From assembly GCF_025145845.1 (NCBI RefSeq), contig NZ_CP102253.1, positions 744,001-808,000 of the forward strand: 64,000 bases of DNA. The letters run 5' to 3'. The stretch comes from Alistipes shahii WAL 8301 (lineage in GTDB: Bacteria; Bacteroidota; Bacteroidia; Bacteroidales; Rikenellaceae). The position numbers were made by a program, and so were the translations under genes. Under the pieces are notes generated by a model, which did not search any database, was not told the origin of the DNA, and worked only from the letters and a program-made list of their open reading frames with translations. Each line of letters starts with the position of its first letter. Positions within the stretch are counted from its first letter, which is position 1. Below, piece by piece: positions 25,619 through 33,928 of the stretch.

Positions 25619-26614
25619 TTACAAGCACATATTAAACACATATCCCGACAGAATAAAGAATAAAGTCATCACTCCGAAGAATATCCCGATCAGCCGCCAT
25701 GTCATCACCTTTTTCAACATCGTGGCTTCCGGCAACGATAACCCGACAACGCCCATCATAAAGGCGATAGCCGTCCCCAGCGGAATGCCTTTGGTCACGA
25801 AGACCTGCACCACCGGAACGATTCCGGCGGCGTTGGCATACATCGGTACGGCGCAAACGACAGCCAATGGCACGGCAAACCAATTATCTTTCGACATATA
25901 TTGCTCGAAAAATCCTTCGGGCACATACCCGTGCATCGCCGCACCTGCACCGATACCGATCAACACATATACCAGCACACCCCGCACAATACCCCACGCA
26001 TCGCGCACAATGACGGGAAGCCGTCGAACGAACGGCGTGCGCTCTTCCGCCCAAACTTCCGATTTCGTATCGGACTGCGCCTGCAGCTGCCGCACCCACG
26101 GCGAAAGATAGCGTTCCAGCCTGAAGCGGCCGAGTACAAAGCCACCGATCATGCCGAGCAGAATGCCGCTCACAACATAAATCGCCGTCGCCCGCAGGCC
26201 GAACGAACCAAGGAACATCGCCACGGCAACCTCATTCACAAGCGGCGAGGTAATCAGAAACGCAAATGTCACACCCAAAGGAATCCCGCCTTTGACAAAA
26301 CCGATAAACAACGGGATCGACGAGCAGGAGCAAAACGGCGTGATAGCCCCGAACAGCGATGCAAAAAGGTATTGAAACCCGTACAGTTTGCGGGTCGTAA
26401 GGTAATGGCGCAGTTTGTCAATCGGAAAATAGGCATTGACGATTCCCATTACCATACTGATCAAGAACAGCAGGATCAGAATTTTGACACTGTCGTAGAA
26501 AAAGAAATTGACAGCGCTTCCGAAATGTGTTTCGGCGCTCATCCCGAATACGCCGTAGACGAGCCAGTCGGCAAATCGTTGAATCATCGTTTTAACAGAA
26601 ATAAATTGCTCCAT
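25619..26614 (-). CDS. DUF318/ArsP-type permease
   Basis: The 331-residue polytopic protein has about eight to ten hydrophobic segments and the family motif TPFCSCSSIPLFIGFVKGG, with a second half ending NAAGIVPVVQVFVTKGIPLGTAIAFMMGVVGLSLPEATML. ArsP-type members export trivalent organoarsenicals; others of the family are unassigned permeases. It overlaps the ArsG-like gene by 23 bases and is the last gene of the arsR operon. Some helices around 26080-26530 are coded by DNA of visibly lower GC than the neighbouring housekeeping genes. Confidence 0.85.
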   Translation of the reverse strand: MEQFISVKTMIQRFADWLVYGVFGMSAETHFGSAVNFFFYDSVKILILLFLISMVMGIVNAYFPIDKLRHYLTTRKLYGFQYLFASLFGAITPFCSCSSIPLFIGFVKGGIPLGVTFAFLITSPLVNEVAVAMFLGSFGLRATAIYVVSGILLGMIGGFVLGRFRLERYLSPWVRQLQAQSDTKSEVWAEERTPFVRRLPVIVRDAWGIVRGVLVYVLIGIGAGAAMHGYVPEGFFEQYMSKDNWFAVPLAVVCAVPMYANAAGIVPVVQVFVTKGIPLGTAIAFMMGVVGLSLPEATMLKKVMTWRLIGIFFGVMTLFFILSGYVFNMCL

Positions 26615-27299
26615 AATAAATGCCCACGGCTATAAAAAGCAAGCCTACAATCCGCGAGAGCCACTTTTGAATCGCCTGCATCCGGTTGTAGAATGCGCCC
26701 AACCCGGCAACGCTGTACGCCAACAGCCATGCGACGATGACCACAGGAAGCCCCGTAGCGACAGCGAATACGGCAGGCAGGAGATAACCGCCCGTTTCTG
26801 CGGCCGACATCGGAATAAGCATTCCGAAATAGAAAACGCCGCTCGTCGGGCAGAACGCCAGAGAAAAAAGAATGCCGAGCAACAGCGCACCCCATCCGCC
26901 ACCCCGCCCCATCCGCTCGCCGCGCCCCGAGAACCCGAAATTCGGCAGGTTGAGCCGATGTCCGAAGAGCATAAACAATCCGATCAGAATCAGCGCCGGA
27001 GCGATCAGCATTTCTCCCCATTTGCCGATTGCCTTCTGAATGGCGAAAACACTCGCCCCCGCACGCAGCACAGCAATCAGCACCGCACCCAGCAACGTGT
27101 AGGTCGCGACACGTCCGAGCGTGTAAAGCAAGCCATTGAGAAAAACGCGGCGGCGGTTTTCCAAATCCTTCGAGATATAACCCACCGCGGCGATGTTCGT
27201 CGCCAGCGGGCAGGGGCTTACGGCGGTCAGCAGGCCGAGCAGAAAAGCGGTCAGTATCGGAACGGTCGAGCCGTCCAGCAAGTGCTGCAAACATTCCAT
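26592..27299 (-). CDS. ArsG-family (CcdA/DsbD-like) transporter
   Basis: The 235-residue protein has six or more transmembrane helices and resembles the CcdA/DsbD membrane domain: LTAVSPCPLATNIAAVGYI near residue 23 with its Pro-Cys-Pro turn, and LAFCPTSGVFYFGMLIP in the second half, so one cysteine in each half as in thiol-redox carriers. In recalled nomenclature this is the ArsG family, associated with aromatic arsenical efflux or reduction. It starts two bases after the ArsF-like gene and overlaps the permease gene, giving strong coupling. Confidence 0.82.
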   Translation of the reverse strand: MECLQHLLDGSTVPILTAFLLGLLTAVSPCPLATNIAAVGYISKDLENRRRVFLNGLLYTLGRVATYTLLGAVLIAVLRAGASVFAIQKAIGKWGEMLIAPALILIGLFMLFGHRLNLPNFGFSGRGERMGRGGGWGALLLGILFSLAFCPTSGVFYFGMLIPMSAAETGGYLLPAVFAVATGLPVVIVAWLLAYSVAGLGAFYNRMQAIQKWLSRIVGLLFIAVGIYYGAIYFC

Positions 27300-27301
27300 A
27301 C

Positions 27302-27727
27302 CTATTCGCCCAACTGTTTTCGAATTTCGGCACAGAGTTCCGCTTTAAATTGCTCCGGATTCGTGCGAGCATTGGCAAAGGCGAACTGCGTCAAATCGGT
27401 TACGGTTTCTTTCCCGTCCCGCCATTTATTCAGCAACAGCGCCGACCACGTCACTTCATATCTGTCGGCCAACGCTTCATTTTCCGGCTTTGCAATGTCA
27501 ATAATACGAAAATACACCTCTCCGGCCCCAACCTGCCCGGCGAAATCGGTTTCGACAACCTCTTTCACGCCGGTTTCAATCGCAATACAGGTCGCGCAGC
27601 GTTTTGCCCCGTAGAAACAAAGCACTTCGACACAATCATCCTGCTGCCTATCGGCAACGGTTTTTCGCGGATTATTTCCGCAGGCGGCAAATGCTGCGGC
27701 AGCCACAAGCAACAATAATCTTTTCAT
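27302..27727 (-). CDS. ArsF-family lipoprotein with CxxC-type thiols
   Basis: The 141-residue product has a lipoprotein signal (MKRLLLLVAAAAFAACGNNP, lipobox AAAC) and a thioredoxin-like body with the cysteine pair in FYGAKRCATCIAIET. It matches the ArsF family, described as a subunit of a nitrophenyl-compound reductase in arsenic-resistance operons. It should face the periplasm and exchange electrons with the ArsG-like membrane protein encoded next to it. It lies six bases after the thioredoxin gene. Confidence 0.8.
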   Translation of the reverse strand: MKRLLLLVAAAAFAACGNNPRKTVADRQQDDCVEVLCFYGAKRCATCIAIETGVKEVVETDFAGQVGAGEVYFRIIDIAKPENEALADRYEVTWSALLLNKWRDGKETVTDLTQFAFANARTNPEQFKAELCAEIRKQLGE

Positions 27728-27733
27728 GGCGAA

Positions 27734-27967
27734 TTATTTTGTCAGCAGTTCCTTGACCTCTGCAAGCGATAATTTCCGCCCTTTGGCTACGACCTGCTCA
27801 TCCACGACCAACGCCGGCAGGGCCATCACATTGTAGGACATGATTTTCATGATGTCCTCTTCCTTTACGACCGTCGCCGCCAATTTCAACTCGGCGACCA
27901 CCTGCTTTACCGTTTCGTGGAGTACCTTGCATCCGGCGCACCCCGTTCCCAATACTTTAATCTCCAT
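27734..27967 (-). CDS. Small thioredoxin-family protein (ArsE-like)
   Basis: The 77-residue product has the redox site GTGCAGCKVLHE and the conserved cis-proline loop MALPALVVDE, the pattern of the MTH895/TM0996 mini-thioredoxins. It is cytoplasmic and probably gives reducing equivalents to the ArsF/ArsG pair; a match to ArsE is likely by operon position. A tandem CGAACAACGAACAAT, sharing its half-site with the arsR operator, lies upstream in the 60-base gap from arsR. Confidence 0.88.
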   Translation of the reverse strand: MEIKVLGTGCAGCKVLHETVKQVVAELKLAATVVKEEDIMKIMSYNVMALPALVVDEQVVAKGRKLSLAEVKELLTK

Positions 27968-28027
27968 ATCTGCTTTTCATTAAATGTAATTCGCCGAACA
28001 ACGAACAATATCAATAAAAAAAGTCGT

Positions 28028-28351
28028 TCACCCGCAGCAGGAATCTTTGTCCTTGCAGTCACAGAAGAAACCGACAAAAAGATTGCGCGCCACCGTCCAA
28101 TTCGCACGGTTGATACAATAACGGACTTTCGGTGTTTCGATTTCACCCTGTATCAATCCGGCCTCTTTCAACTCCTTTAGATGCTGCGATACGGTCGCTT
28201 TGGCAATCGGCAACACTTCGTGAATATCCCCGAAAAAGCAACTGTCCTGCCTGACAAGGAATTGCAGAATAGCCATCCGCGCCGGATGCCCCATCGCCTT
28301 GGCAAAGCGGGCAATTTGTTCCTCCTGGTCCGTATAGGCCTTTTTCGTCAT
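28028..28351 (-). CDS. arsR: ArsR-family winged-helix repressor
   Basis: The product (107 residues from ATG 28351, 111 from ATG 28363) has the ArsR fold: AKAMGHPARMAILQFL, then the recognition region PIAKATVSQHLKELKEAGLI and a wing. Cysteines at the C-terminus (FFCDCKDKDSCCG) could bind a thiophilic metal or metalloid; a cysteine in DSCFFGDIHE lies before the recognition helix. ATG 28351 was preferred because the -7 box ends only seven bases before ATG 28363, which would leave almost no leader. It is the first gene of the operon and likely represses it. Confidence 0.9.
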   Translation of the reverse strand: MTKKAYTDQEEQIARFAKAMGHPARMAILQFLVRQDSCFFGDIHEVLPIAKATVSQHLKELKEAGLIQGEIETPKVRYCINRANWTVARNLFVGFFCDCKDKDSCCG

Positions 28352-28361
28352 ATCCGTTATC

Positions 28362-28401
28362 ATTGTTCGCAAATATACGAACAATATTCCGTTCCAGCAA
28401 A
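28362..28401 (-). promoter_or_regulatory. arsR promoter and overlapping palindromic operator
   Basis: The promoter on the minus strand is TTTG (28398-28401), a 20-base spacer and TATATTTG (28370-28377). A perfect inverted repeat ATTGTTCG-N8-CGAACAAT (28362-28385) brackets the -7 box exactly, the eight spacer bases being the box itself. A dimer bound there would block RNA polymerase, the expected autorepression by ArsR. Confidence 0.82.
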
Positions 28402-28455
28402 AAATTACCGCAATATTCACACAAAACCGGAGCCGACCCAATAAACCGCGGGGTT

Positions 28456-28486
28456 TTTGCGTTTGATGATAAAAACATTAATTTTG
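28456..28486 (+). promoter_or_regulatory. porX promoter
   Basis: TTTG (28456-28459), 19 bases, then TAATTTTG (28479-28486), an exact consensus match, 23 bases before the porX start codon. It is divergent from the arsR promoter 55 bases away. Confidence 0.75.
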
Positions 28487-28509
28487 CAAATTCTAAATCC
28501 GATAACGGT

Positions 28510-30060
28510 ATGGTCAAAATACTCTGGGTCGACGACGAAGTCGAACTGCTGAAACCCCACGTGCTGTTCCTGCAGCAGAAGGGCTATGAAGTGGACACCT
28601 GCAACAACGGATACGACGCGATCGACATGGCTTCCGAAGGAGCCTACGACCTGATCATCCTCGACGAAATGATGCCCGGCATGACGGGACTCGAAACCCT
28701 TCCCAAGATCAAGGAGGTGCGCCCCACGACGCCCGTGATCATGGTCACCAAGAGCGAGGAGGAGAACATCATGGACAAGGCCGTGGGGTCGAAGATCGCC
28801 GACTACCTCATCAAGCCCGTCAACCCCAACCAGGTGCTGCTCTCGATCAAGAAGAACGTGCACCAGCAACAGCTGGTGACCGAGCAGACCACCGCCGACT
28901 ACCGTTCGGAGTTCGGCCGCATCTCGTCCTCGCTCCAGATGGCCGACACGTTCCAGGACTGGTGCGCGCTCTACCGCAAACTCACCGCATGGGAGGTCGA
29001 ACTGGCGGAATCCACCGACCAGAGCATCAAGGAGGTGCTGACCTACCAGAAAAGCGAGGCCAACCAGGAGTTCTGCAAGTTCGTGCGCCGCAACTACTAC
29101 AACTGGATCAACAAGCGCTCGGACGACACCCCCGTGATGTCGCACACGCTCATGCGCACCAACATCTTCCCCGTCGTCGACGAGAACCCCAAGACCACGC
29201 TGCTGCTGATCGACAACTTCCGCTACGACCAGTGGCGGTCGATTTCGTCGCTGCTGCGGGGCTGGTACGACGTGGCGCAGGACGACTTTTACTGCGCCAT
29301 CCTCCCCACCGCCACGCAGTACGCCCGCAACGCCGTCTTCGCGGGGCTGATGCCGCTGGCCATCGACCGCCTGATGCCCAACAAGTGGCTCAACGACAAC
29401 GAGGAGGGCGGCAAGAACCAGTACGAGGAGGAGTTTCTGAAGCGGCTGATGAGCCAGAACGGCAAGAACTGGAAGTTCTCGTTCGACAAGCTGGTGCGCC
29501 CGGAGCAGGGGCGCAAGCTGGTGGACAACATCCAGAAGGTCTACGACGCCGATTTCTCGGTCATCGTCTACAACTTCCTCGACATCCTTTCGCACGCACG
29601 TACCGAGACCGACATCATCCGCGAACTCACGGAGGACGACGCGGCGTTCCGCTCGCTGACGCGCTCGTGGTTCGAGCACTCGGACCTTTACACCATCCTC
29701 AAGCTCCTCTCCGAGCGGGGACACACCGTCGTCATCACCTCGGACCACGGCACGATCCGCGTGGACAACCCGGTGAAGGTGACCGGCGACCGCGAGACCT
29801 CGGCCAACCTGCGCTACAAGACGGGCCGCAACCTCGCGTACAACTCCCGCGAAGTCTACGAAATCCTGAAACCCGAGGACGTGCAGCTGCCGTCGAGCAA
29901 CCTCACGTCGAGCTACATCTTCGCCTACAACACCGATTTCCTCGTCTACAACAACGACGCGAACCGCCACATCCGCTACTACCGCAACACGTTCCAGCAC
30001 GGCGGAATTTCGATGGAGGAGATGATCGTACCGTATATCGTTCTAAAGCCAAAACAATAG
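28510..30060 (+). CDS. porX: PorX, response regulator with PglZ domain (type IX secretion)
   Basis: The 516-residue protein has an N-terminal receiver domain (MVKILWVDDEVELLKPHVLF, phosphoacceptor D52 in LIILDEMMPGMTG) and a C-terminal PglZ/alkaline-phosphatase-fold domain with NPKTTLLLIDNFRYDQWR, DILSHARTETD and VVITSDHGTIRVDNPVKV. This architecture and length (about 518 in Porphyromonas) are PorX, which controls type IX secretion genes with the sensor PorY and sigma factor SigP. The start at 28510 was chosen because upstream codons do not resemble a receiver and overlap the arsR promoter. It is followed with no gap by tsaE. Confidence 0.94.
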   Translation: MVKILWVDDEVELLKPHVLFLQQKGYEVDTCNNGYDAIDMASEGAYDLIILDEMMPGMTGLETLPKIKEVRPTTPVIMVTKSEEENIMDKAVGSKIADYLIKPVNPNQVLLSIKKNVHQQQLVTEQTTADYRSEFGRISSSLQMADTFQDWCALYRKLTAWEVELAESTDQSIKEVLTYQKSEANQEFCKFVRRNYYNWINKRSDDTPVMSHTLMRTNIFPVVDENPKTTLLLIDNFRYDQWRSISSLLRGWYDVAQDDFYCAILPTATQYARNAVFAGLMPLAIDRLMPNKWLNDNEEGGKNQYEEEFLKRLMSQNGKNWKFSFDKLVRPEQGRKLVDNIQKVYDADFSVIVYNFLDILSHARTETDIIRELTEDDAAFRSLTRSWFEHSDLYTILKLLSERGHTVVITSDHGTIRVDNPVKVTGDRETSANLRYKTGRNLAYNSREVYEILKPEDVQLPSSNLTSSYIFAYNTDFLVYNNDANRHIRYYRNTFQHGGISMEEMIVPYIVLKPKQ

Positions 30061-30477
30061 ATGAAAACCATTCACATCACCTCGCAGGACGAGCTTCCGC
30101 AGGTCGCCGGGGCGATCATCGGCTCGCTGGGCCGCCGCACGGTGGTCGCCTTCCGCGGCGAGATGGGCGCGGGCAAAACCACGCTCATCCGTGAAATCGC
30201 CGCAGAACTCGGGGCCGCCGACACCGTGACCAGCCCCACGTTCGCCATCGTCAACCAATACAAGGGCGAGGGCAACCGACGCATCCACCACTTCGATTTC
30301 TACCGCATCAACGACCTGCGGGAAGCCTTCGACTTCGGTTACGAGGAGTATTTCTACTCGGGAGACCTGTGTCTGGTGGAGTGGCCCGAGAAGATCGAAC
30401 AGCTGCTGCCCGACAACACGATGACGGTGCGCATCACCGTAGACAGCGACACGGCACGCACCTTCGAGATCGACTGA
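30061..30477 (+). CDS. tsaE: tRNA threonylcarbamoyladenosine biosynthesis ATPase TsaE
   Basis: TsaE is the P-loop ATPase of the TsaBDE complex that makes t6A at position 37 of ANN-decoding tRNAs. The 138-residue product has Walker A GEMGAGKTTLI near residue 30, the switch TVTSPTFAIVNQY and HHFDFYRIND plus LCLVEWPEKIE. The ATG immediately follows the porX stop, so it depends on the porX transcript. Confidence 0.95.
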   Translation: MKTIHITSQDELPQVAGAIIGSLGRRTVVAFRGEMGAGKTTLIREIAAELGAADTVTSPTFAIVNQYKGEGNRRIHHFDFYRINDLREAFDFGYEEYFYSGDLCLVEWPEKIEQLLPDNTMTVRITVDSDTARTFEID

Positions 30478-30480
30478 CCG

Positions 30481-30725
30481 CCGGCTTGAAAAGCCGGATT
30501 CAGAGCCGGCCGGATTCAAAGACCGCCAACCCCGGATCACGCCGTCGGGAGCTGTCCGCGCGCAGCCCCCATATCGCCGGCCCGTTTTTCCAAGGCCCCG
30601 CCCCGTTTCCGCAAGGCCCTGCCGCTTCGCAACCGCATCCCGGGACGAACCCCGCAAAGGTTCGTCCCGTTCGTTTGCCGCCACCGGAAAAATCCCTATC
30701 TTTGCAGCGGACATAATCGCCGCCC
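30481..30725. other. Spacer between tsaE and the transglutaminase-like gene
   Basis: This 245-base GC-rich spacer starts with a hairpin CCGGCTT-GAA-AAGCCGG at 30481-30497, a possible tsaE terminator without T-tract, repeats the phrase GCCGG several times, and ends in a promoter. No gene was seen. Confidence 0.5.
30674..30704 (+). promoter_or_regulatory. Promoter of the transglutaminase-like gene
   Basis: TTTG (30674-30677), 19 bases and TATCTTTG (30697-30704) match the consensus; the start codon is 21 bases further on. Confidence 0.75.
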
Positions 30726-31616
30726 ATGAAAAAACTCTTCAAAATCGCAGGTATCGCTCTGCTTTCGCTCATCGGCCTGCTGCTGGCAATCTTTCTGCTG
30801 GCCCGTTTCGTCTTCCGCGAACAGGCCATTGACTATCTGACCGGTCTCGAAAAACAGCAGCGCGTGGAGCTGCTCCGCGCCGCAGGCCCTTACGCCGCCG
30901 ACACCGTGCAGTATCGCTTCACCTATAAACAGGACACCGTCCGCGCCCGTGAAATCCGCGAATACTTCCGGCTCGACACCCTCGTGAATCCCGCCGCGAC
31001 GACCTGGGACAACGCCCGCGCGCTGGCGCAGTTCGTCGCCCGGAACATTCCCCACGCCAATCAGAAAGTCCACCCCGAAACGCGCAACGCAATCGGACTG
31101 TGGGAGTATACCCGTACCGTAGAACCGGCTTTCAACTGCCGCCTGCACTCGATCCTGCTCCACGAGCTGCTGCTCTCGCAAGGGATCGTCAACCGCTTCG
31201 TGACGTGCCTTCCGGCCGACTCGCTCGATCGGGACTGCCACGTGGTCAACCTCGTTTGGCTGCCCGAATGCGAGAAATGGGCGATGATAGACTCGGACAT
31301 GCAATCCTACGTCGCCTCGCCCGAAGGCGAAGCGCTCTCACTCGAAGAGATGCGGCAGCGCACCGTCGCCGGAGAGCCGATGGCCGTACACCGGCTTCTC
31401 GGAACACGCGACCCGGAGAATTACCTCTCCTACTGGGCCAAGAACCTCTACTGGTTCACTTGTTGGGAGCAGACCGGATACGACAAGGAGGTCGGATACG
31501 AAGGCCGCGCCATCGCCCTGCTGCCCCCGGGGTTCGAGGGATTCTCGCTGAATGAATCCACCGTCCGGACCTCCGACGCCGACCGTTTCTGGGCCGCCCC
31601 GCAGCCGGCGGAATGA
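30726..31616 (+). CDS. Membrane-anchored transglutaminase-like protein
   Basis: The 296-residue product has an N-terminal membrane anchor (IAGIALLSLIGLLLAIFLLARFVF, residues 7-30) and a papain-like transglutaminase core: the candidate triad is the Cys of FNCRLHSILLHELL, the His of DCHVVNLVWLP and the Asp of WAMIDSDM. Such domains in bacteria act as proteases, amidases or crosslinkers, or only bind peptides. It is probably displayed in the periplasm. It lies 44 bases upstream of the SRPBCC gene; no specific pathway is indicated. Confidence 0.78.
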   Translation: MKKLFKIAGIALLSLIGLLLAIFLLARFVFREQAIDYLTGLEKQQRVELLRAAGPYAADTVQYRFTYKQDTVRAREIREYFRLDTLVNPAATTWDNARALAQFVARNIPHANQKVHPETRNAIGLWEYTRTVEPAFNCRLHSILLHELLLSQGIVNRFVTCLPADSLDRDCHVVNLVWLPECEKWAMIDSDMQSYVASPEGEALSLEEMRQRTVAGEPMAVHRLLGTRDPENYLSYWAKNLYWFTCWEQTGYDKEVGYEGRAIALLPPGFEGFSLNESTVRTSDADRFWAAPQPAE

Positions 31617-31660
31617 TCCGGGCCCGCAAAACTTTCAACTTATAATTTTCAACGCGCAAT

Positions 31661-32071
31661 ATGCAGGAATACATTTCGAAACAACACCGGATTTTACGTC
31701 CCGCCGAACAGATTTACGCCGTCATCAGCCGCTTCGACAACCTCACCCCGGCCGTCGCCGACCGCGTCGAGGAGTGGCAGGCCACCGAGGAGACCTGTTC
31801 GTTCAAGGCCAAAGGCTTCACCGTCCGTCTCCGCATGGAGGAGCGCATCGAACCGCGCCACGTCAAGATCGTGGGCGACGACGGGGGAATCCCGATGGAT
31901 TTCGCCTTCTGGATTCAGCTCCACAAAGTCTCCGACACCGACACCCGCATGCGGCTGGTGCTGCACATCGAGCTGAACATGATGATGAAAATGATGATCG
32001 GCGGCAAGCTCCAGGGCGCCATCGACCAGATCGCCGAAGGCATCGCTCGCGCGATGCAGGCGCAGGCGTAG
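31661..32071 (+). CDS. SRPBCC (START-like) family protein
   Basis: The 136-residue product has the length and pattern of Bet v1/START-fold proteins: an N-terminal strand and helix pair (ILRPAEQIYAVISRFDNLTPAVAD), central antiparallel strands (CSFKAKGFTVRLRMEER, DTRMRLVLHIELNM) and a long C-terminal helix (LQGAIDQIAEGIARAMQA). These bind hydrophobic ligands; the ligand is unknown. The stop codon lies inside the first unit of a 68-70 base direct repeat. Confidence 0.8.
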   Translation: MQEYISKQHRILRPAEQIYAVISRFDNLTPAVADRVEEWQATEETCSFKAKGFTVRLRMEERIEPRHVKIVGDDGGIPMDFAFWIQLHKVSDTDTRMRLVLHIELNMMMKMMIGGKLQGAIDQIAEGIARAMQAQA

Positions 32072-32208
32072 GACGCCAGCTTCAGGGGCGACCCCAGGCC
32101 GGCAGGCCTCCGATCCCGACCATTGCACTCGCAGCGTAGGACGCCTGCTTAAAAAAGCAATCGCAGGACGACACGGCCTCCGACCCCGACCGCCGCTTCC
32201 GCAGCGTA
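32066..32208. repeat. Two direct repeats of 68-70 bases
   Basis: Units begin with GCGTAGGACGCC at 32066 and 32134 and a partial third (GCGTA) at 32204. Both units contain GGCCTCCGAYCCCGACC in their second half and end in GCA. The first unit includes the stop codon of the SRPBCC gene. The middles have diverged. It fills the spacer before the MutS-like gene; no other feature is seen there. Confidence 0.7.
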
Positions 32209-32234
32209 AAAATTTTCAGAAGACAACCGCAGAC

Positions 32235-33815
32235 ATGAGACCGACCGACTACATCGCTTCGCTGTTCAAGCCTTCCGGAGGCCCCGGAGGGGAGTCTGCG
32301 GCATATGACTTCGATCCGATCGGCAGTTATTTCTACAACTGCCCGGCCGAAGAGGGAGTCTTTCAGATCGTCGACGCCGAGACGACGGCCGACCTCGACC
32401 TGAACGCCGTGTTCGAAAAGATCGACCGCACGACCTCACGTGTCGGCCAGCAATACCTCTACGCCCGGCTGCGGACGCTGCGGGGCGAGGAGGATGCCGC
32501 GGATTTCGACCGCCGGGTCGGTGCTTTCGAAAACGACGACGAACTGACGCAACGGTGCGCCGGACACCTTGCACGCCTCGCGGGCGACGACGCCTACGAC
32601 CTCTGCCGGCTGATCTTCGACACCCCGGTCCGGGTCCGCCGCATCGGACTGATCTACGCGCTGACCGCTGCGGCCGCGGCCGCGCTGCTTCTCGCGCCGT
32701 TTTATCCGGCGCTGTTGCTGCTCTTCGTGGCGATCTACGCGGTCAACATGTATATTCATTACAGCAACAAAATCAACATCTCCCTCTACACATCGGCCGT
32801 AAAGCAGCTTTCCACGGCCCTGAAAACCGCGCGGTACCTTGCGGCAGAGGGGGTTCCCGGCTCGGACGAAGCCGCACGGCCGATCCGCCGGGTCGCCGAG
32901 GTCGAGCACCGCAGCCGCATCGTCGGCACGCAGGGCGACGGAGGCAACGAACTGGCGGCCGTCGGATGGCTGGCATTCGAGCTGGTGAAGATCGCGTTCA
33001 ACATCGAGGTGATTCTTTTCCACCGCTTCACCGGCAGCATCGCGACTCACCGCGACGCCATCCACGACGTGTTCCGCTTCATCGGCCGGACCGACGCGGC
33101 CATCTCGGTCATGCGCCTGCGCCGCGCCGCGAAGACCTGCCGCCCGACGTTCACCGACGGCAAATACCTCGAAGCCGTGCAGGTCGTGCATCCTTTGATC
33201 GAGGGCTGCACAGCGAACACCCTGACGCTCGACGGCACGGGGCTGCTGCTCACCGGGTCGAACATGTCGGGCAAAACCACCTTCATCCGGACGGTGATGC
33301 TCAACGCCCTGTTGGGCGAGACCCTCTGCACCTGTTTTGCGGAGCGGTTCACGGCGCCCTACATGCGGCTCCACTCGTCGATCCGCATTTCGGACGACAT
33401 CACCGAAGGGACGAGCTACTATTTGCAGGAGGTGCTCACCGTCAAGCGGCTGCTCGAAGACGCGGACCGGCCCGCGGCGTGCCTCTTCGTGCTCGACGAA
33501 CTGTTCAAGGGCACGAACACCACCGAACGTATCGCGGCCGGGAAAGCCGTGCTGGCGCGCCTCAACCGCGGGCCGCACATCGTGCTGGCCGCCACGCACG
33601 ACATCGAACTGGCCGAACTGCTGCGCGGCGACGGCTACGAACTGCACCACTTCCGTGAAGAGGTGGCCGACGGGCGGCTGGTATTCGACTACTGCCTGCA
33701 CACCGGTCCCCTCACCACGCGCAACGCCATCCGCATTCTGGAGCTGTACGACTACCCGCCCGAACTGATCGCCGAGGCGTACGACACGCAGCAGAAACTG
33801 CTCGGCAACGGTTAA
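32235..33815 (+). CDS. Membrane-associated MutS-family ATPase
   Basis: The 526-residue protein carries the C-terminal MutS ATPase: Walker A TGSNMSGKTTFIRT near residue 340, the SSIRISDDITEGTSYYLQE motif, Walker B CLFVLDELFKGTNTTER and the ATHDIELAELL switch. It has the core/lever helices but no MutS mismatch-recognition domain, and two hydrophobic segments at about residues 136-170 (LIYALTAAAAAALLLAPFYPALLLLFVAIYAV). Such membrane-type MutS relatives are frequent in Bacteroidetes and have no assigned role. Mismatch repair is unlikely. It is the last gene of its strand before a hairpin at 33816. Confidence 0.85.
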   Translation: MRPTDYIASLFKPSGGPGGESAAYDFDPIGSYFYNCPAEEGVFQIVDAETTADLDLNAVFEKIDRTTSRVGQQYLYARLRTLRGEEDAADFDRRVGAFENDDELTQRCAGHLARLAGDDAYDLCRLIFDTPVRVRRIGLIYALTAAAAAALLLAPFYPALLLLFVAIYAVNMYIHYSNKINISLYTSAVKQLSTALKTARYLAAEGVPGSDEAARPIRRVAEVEHRSRIVGTQGDGGNELAAVGWLAFELVKIAFNIEVILFHRFTGSIATHRDAIHDVFRFIGRTDAAISVMRLRRAAKTCRPTFTDGKYLEAVQVVHPLIEGCTANTLTLDGTGLLLTGSNMSGKTTFIRTVMLNALLGETLCTCFAERFTAPYMRLHSSIRISDDITEGTSYYLQEVLTVKRLLEDADRPAACLFVLDELFKGTNTTERIAAGKAVLARLNRGPHIVLAATHDIELAELLRGDGYELHHFREEVADGRLVFDYCLHTGPLTTRNAIRILELYDYPPELIAEAYDTQQKLLGNG

Positions 33816-33844
33816 ATCGCGCCCGTTTTATAACCGGGCGCGAT
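33816..33844 (+). terminator. Hairpin after the MutS-like gene
   Basis: ATCGCGCCCG (33816-33825) pairs with CGGGCGCGAT (33835-33844), a perfect 10-bp stem directly after the stop codon. It lacks a T-tract. A second small hairpin (CCCGGTT-CCT-AACCGGG, about 33913-33929) lies past the convergent gene's stop. Confidence 0.55.
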
Positions 33845-33928
33845 CCGTTCAGAAACCGGAAAGGGCGCAGAACCGGACCGAAAGCCCGGCTGCCATCTTC
33901 CGCCCATACGCCCCGGTTCCTAACCGGG

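Noticed and set aside
25619..28363. Classical arsenate resistance operon
   Set aside because: No ArsC reductase, ArsA ATPase or ArsB/Acr3 pump is encoded; the genes fit the ArsE/F/G and ArsP-type set instead.
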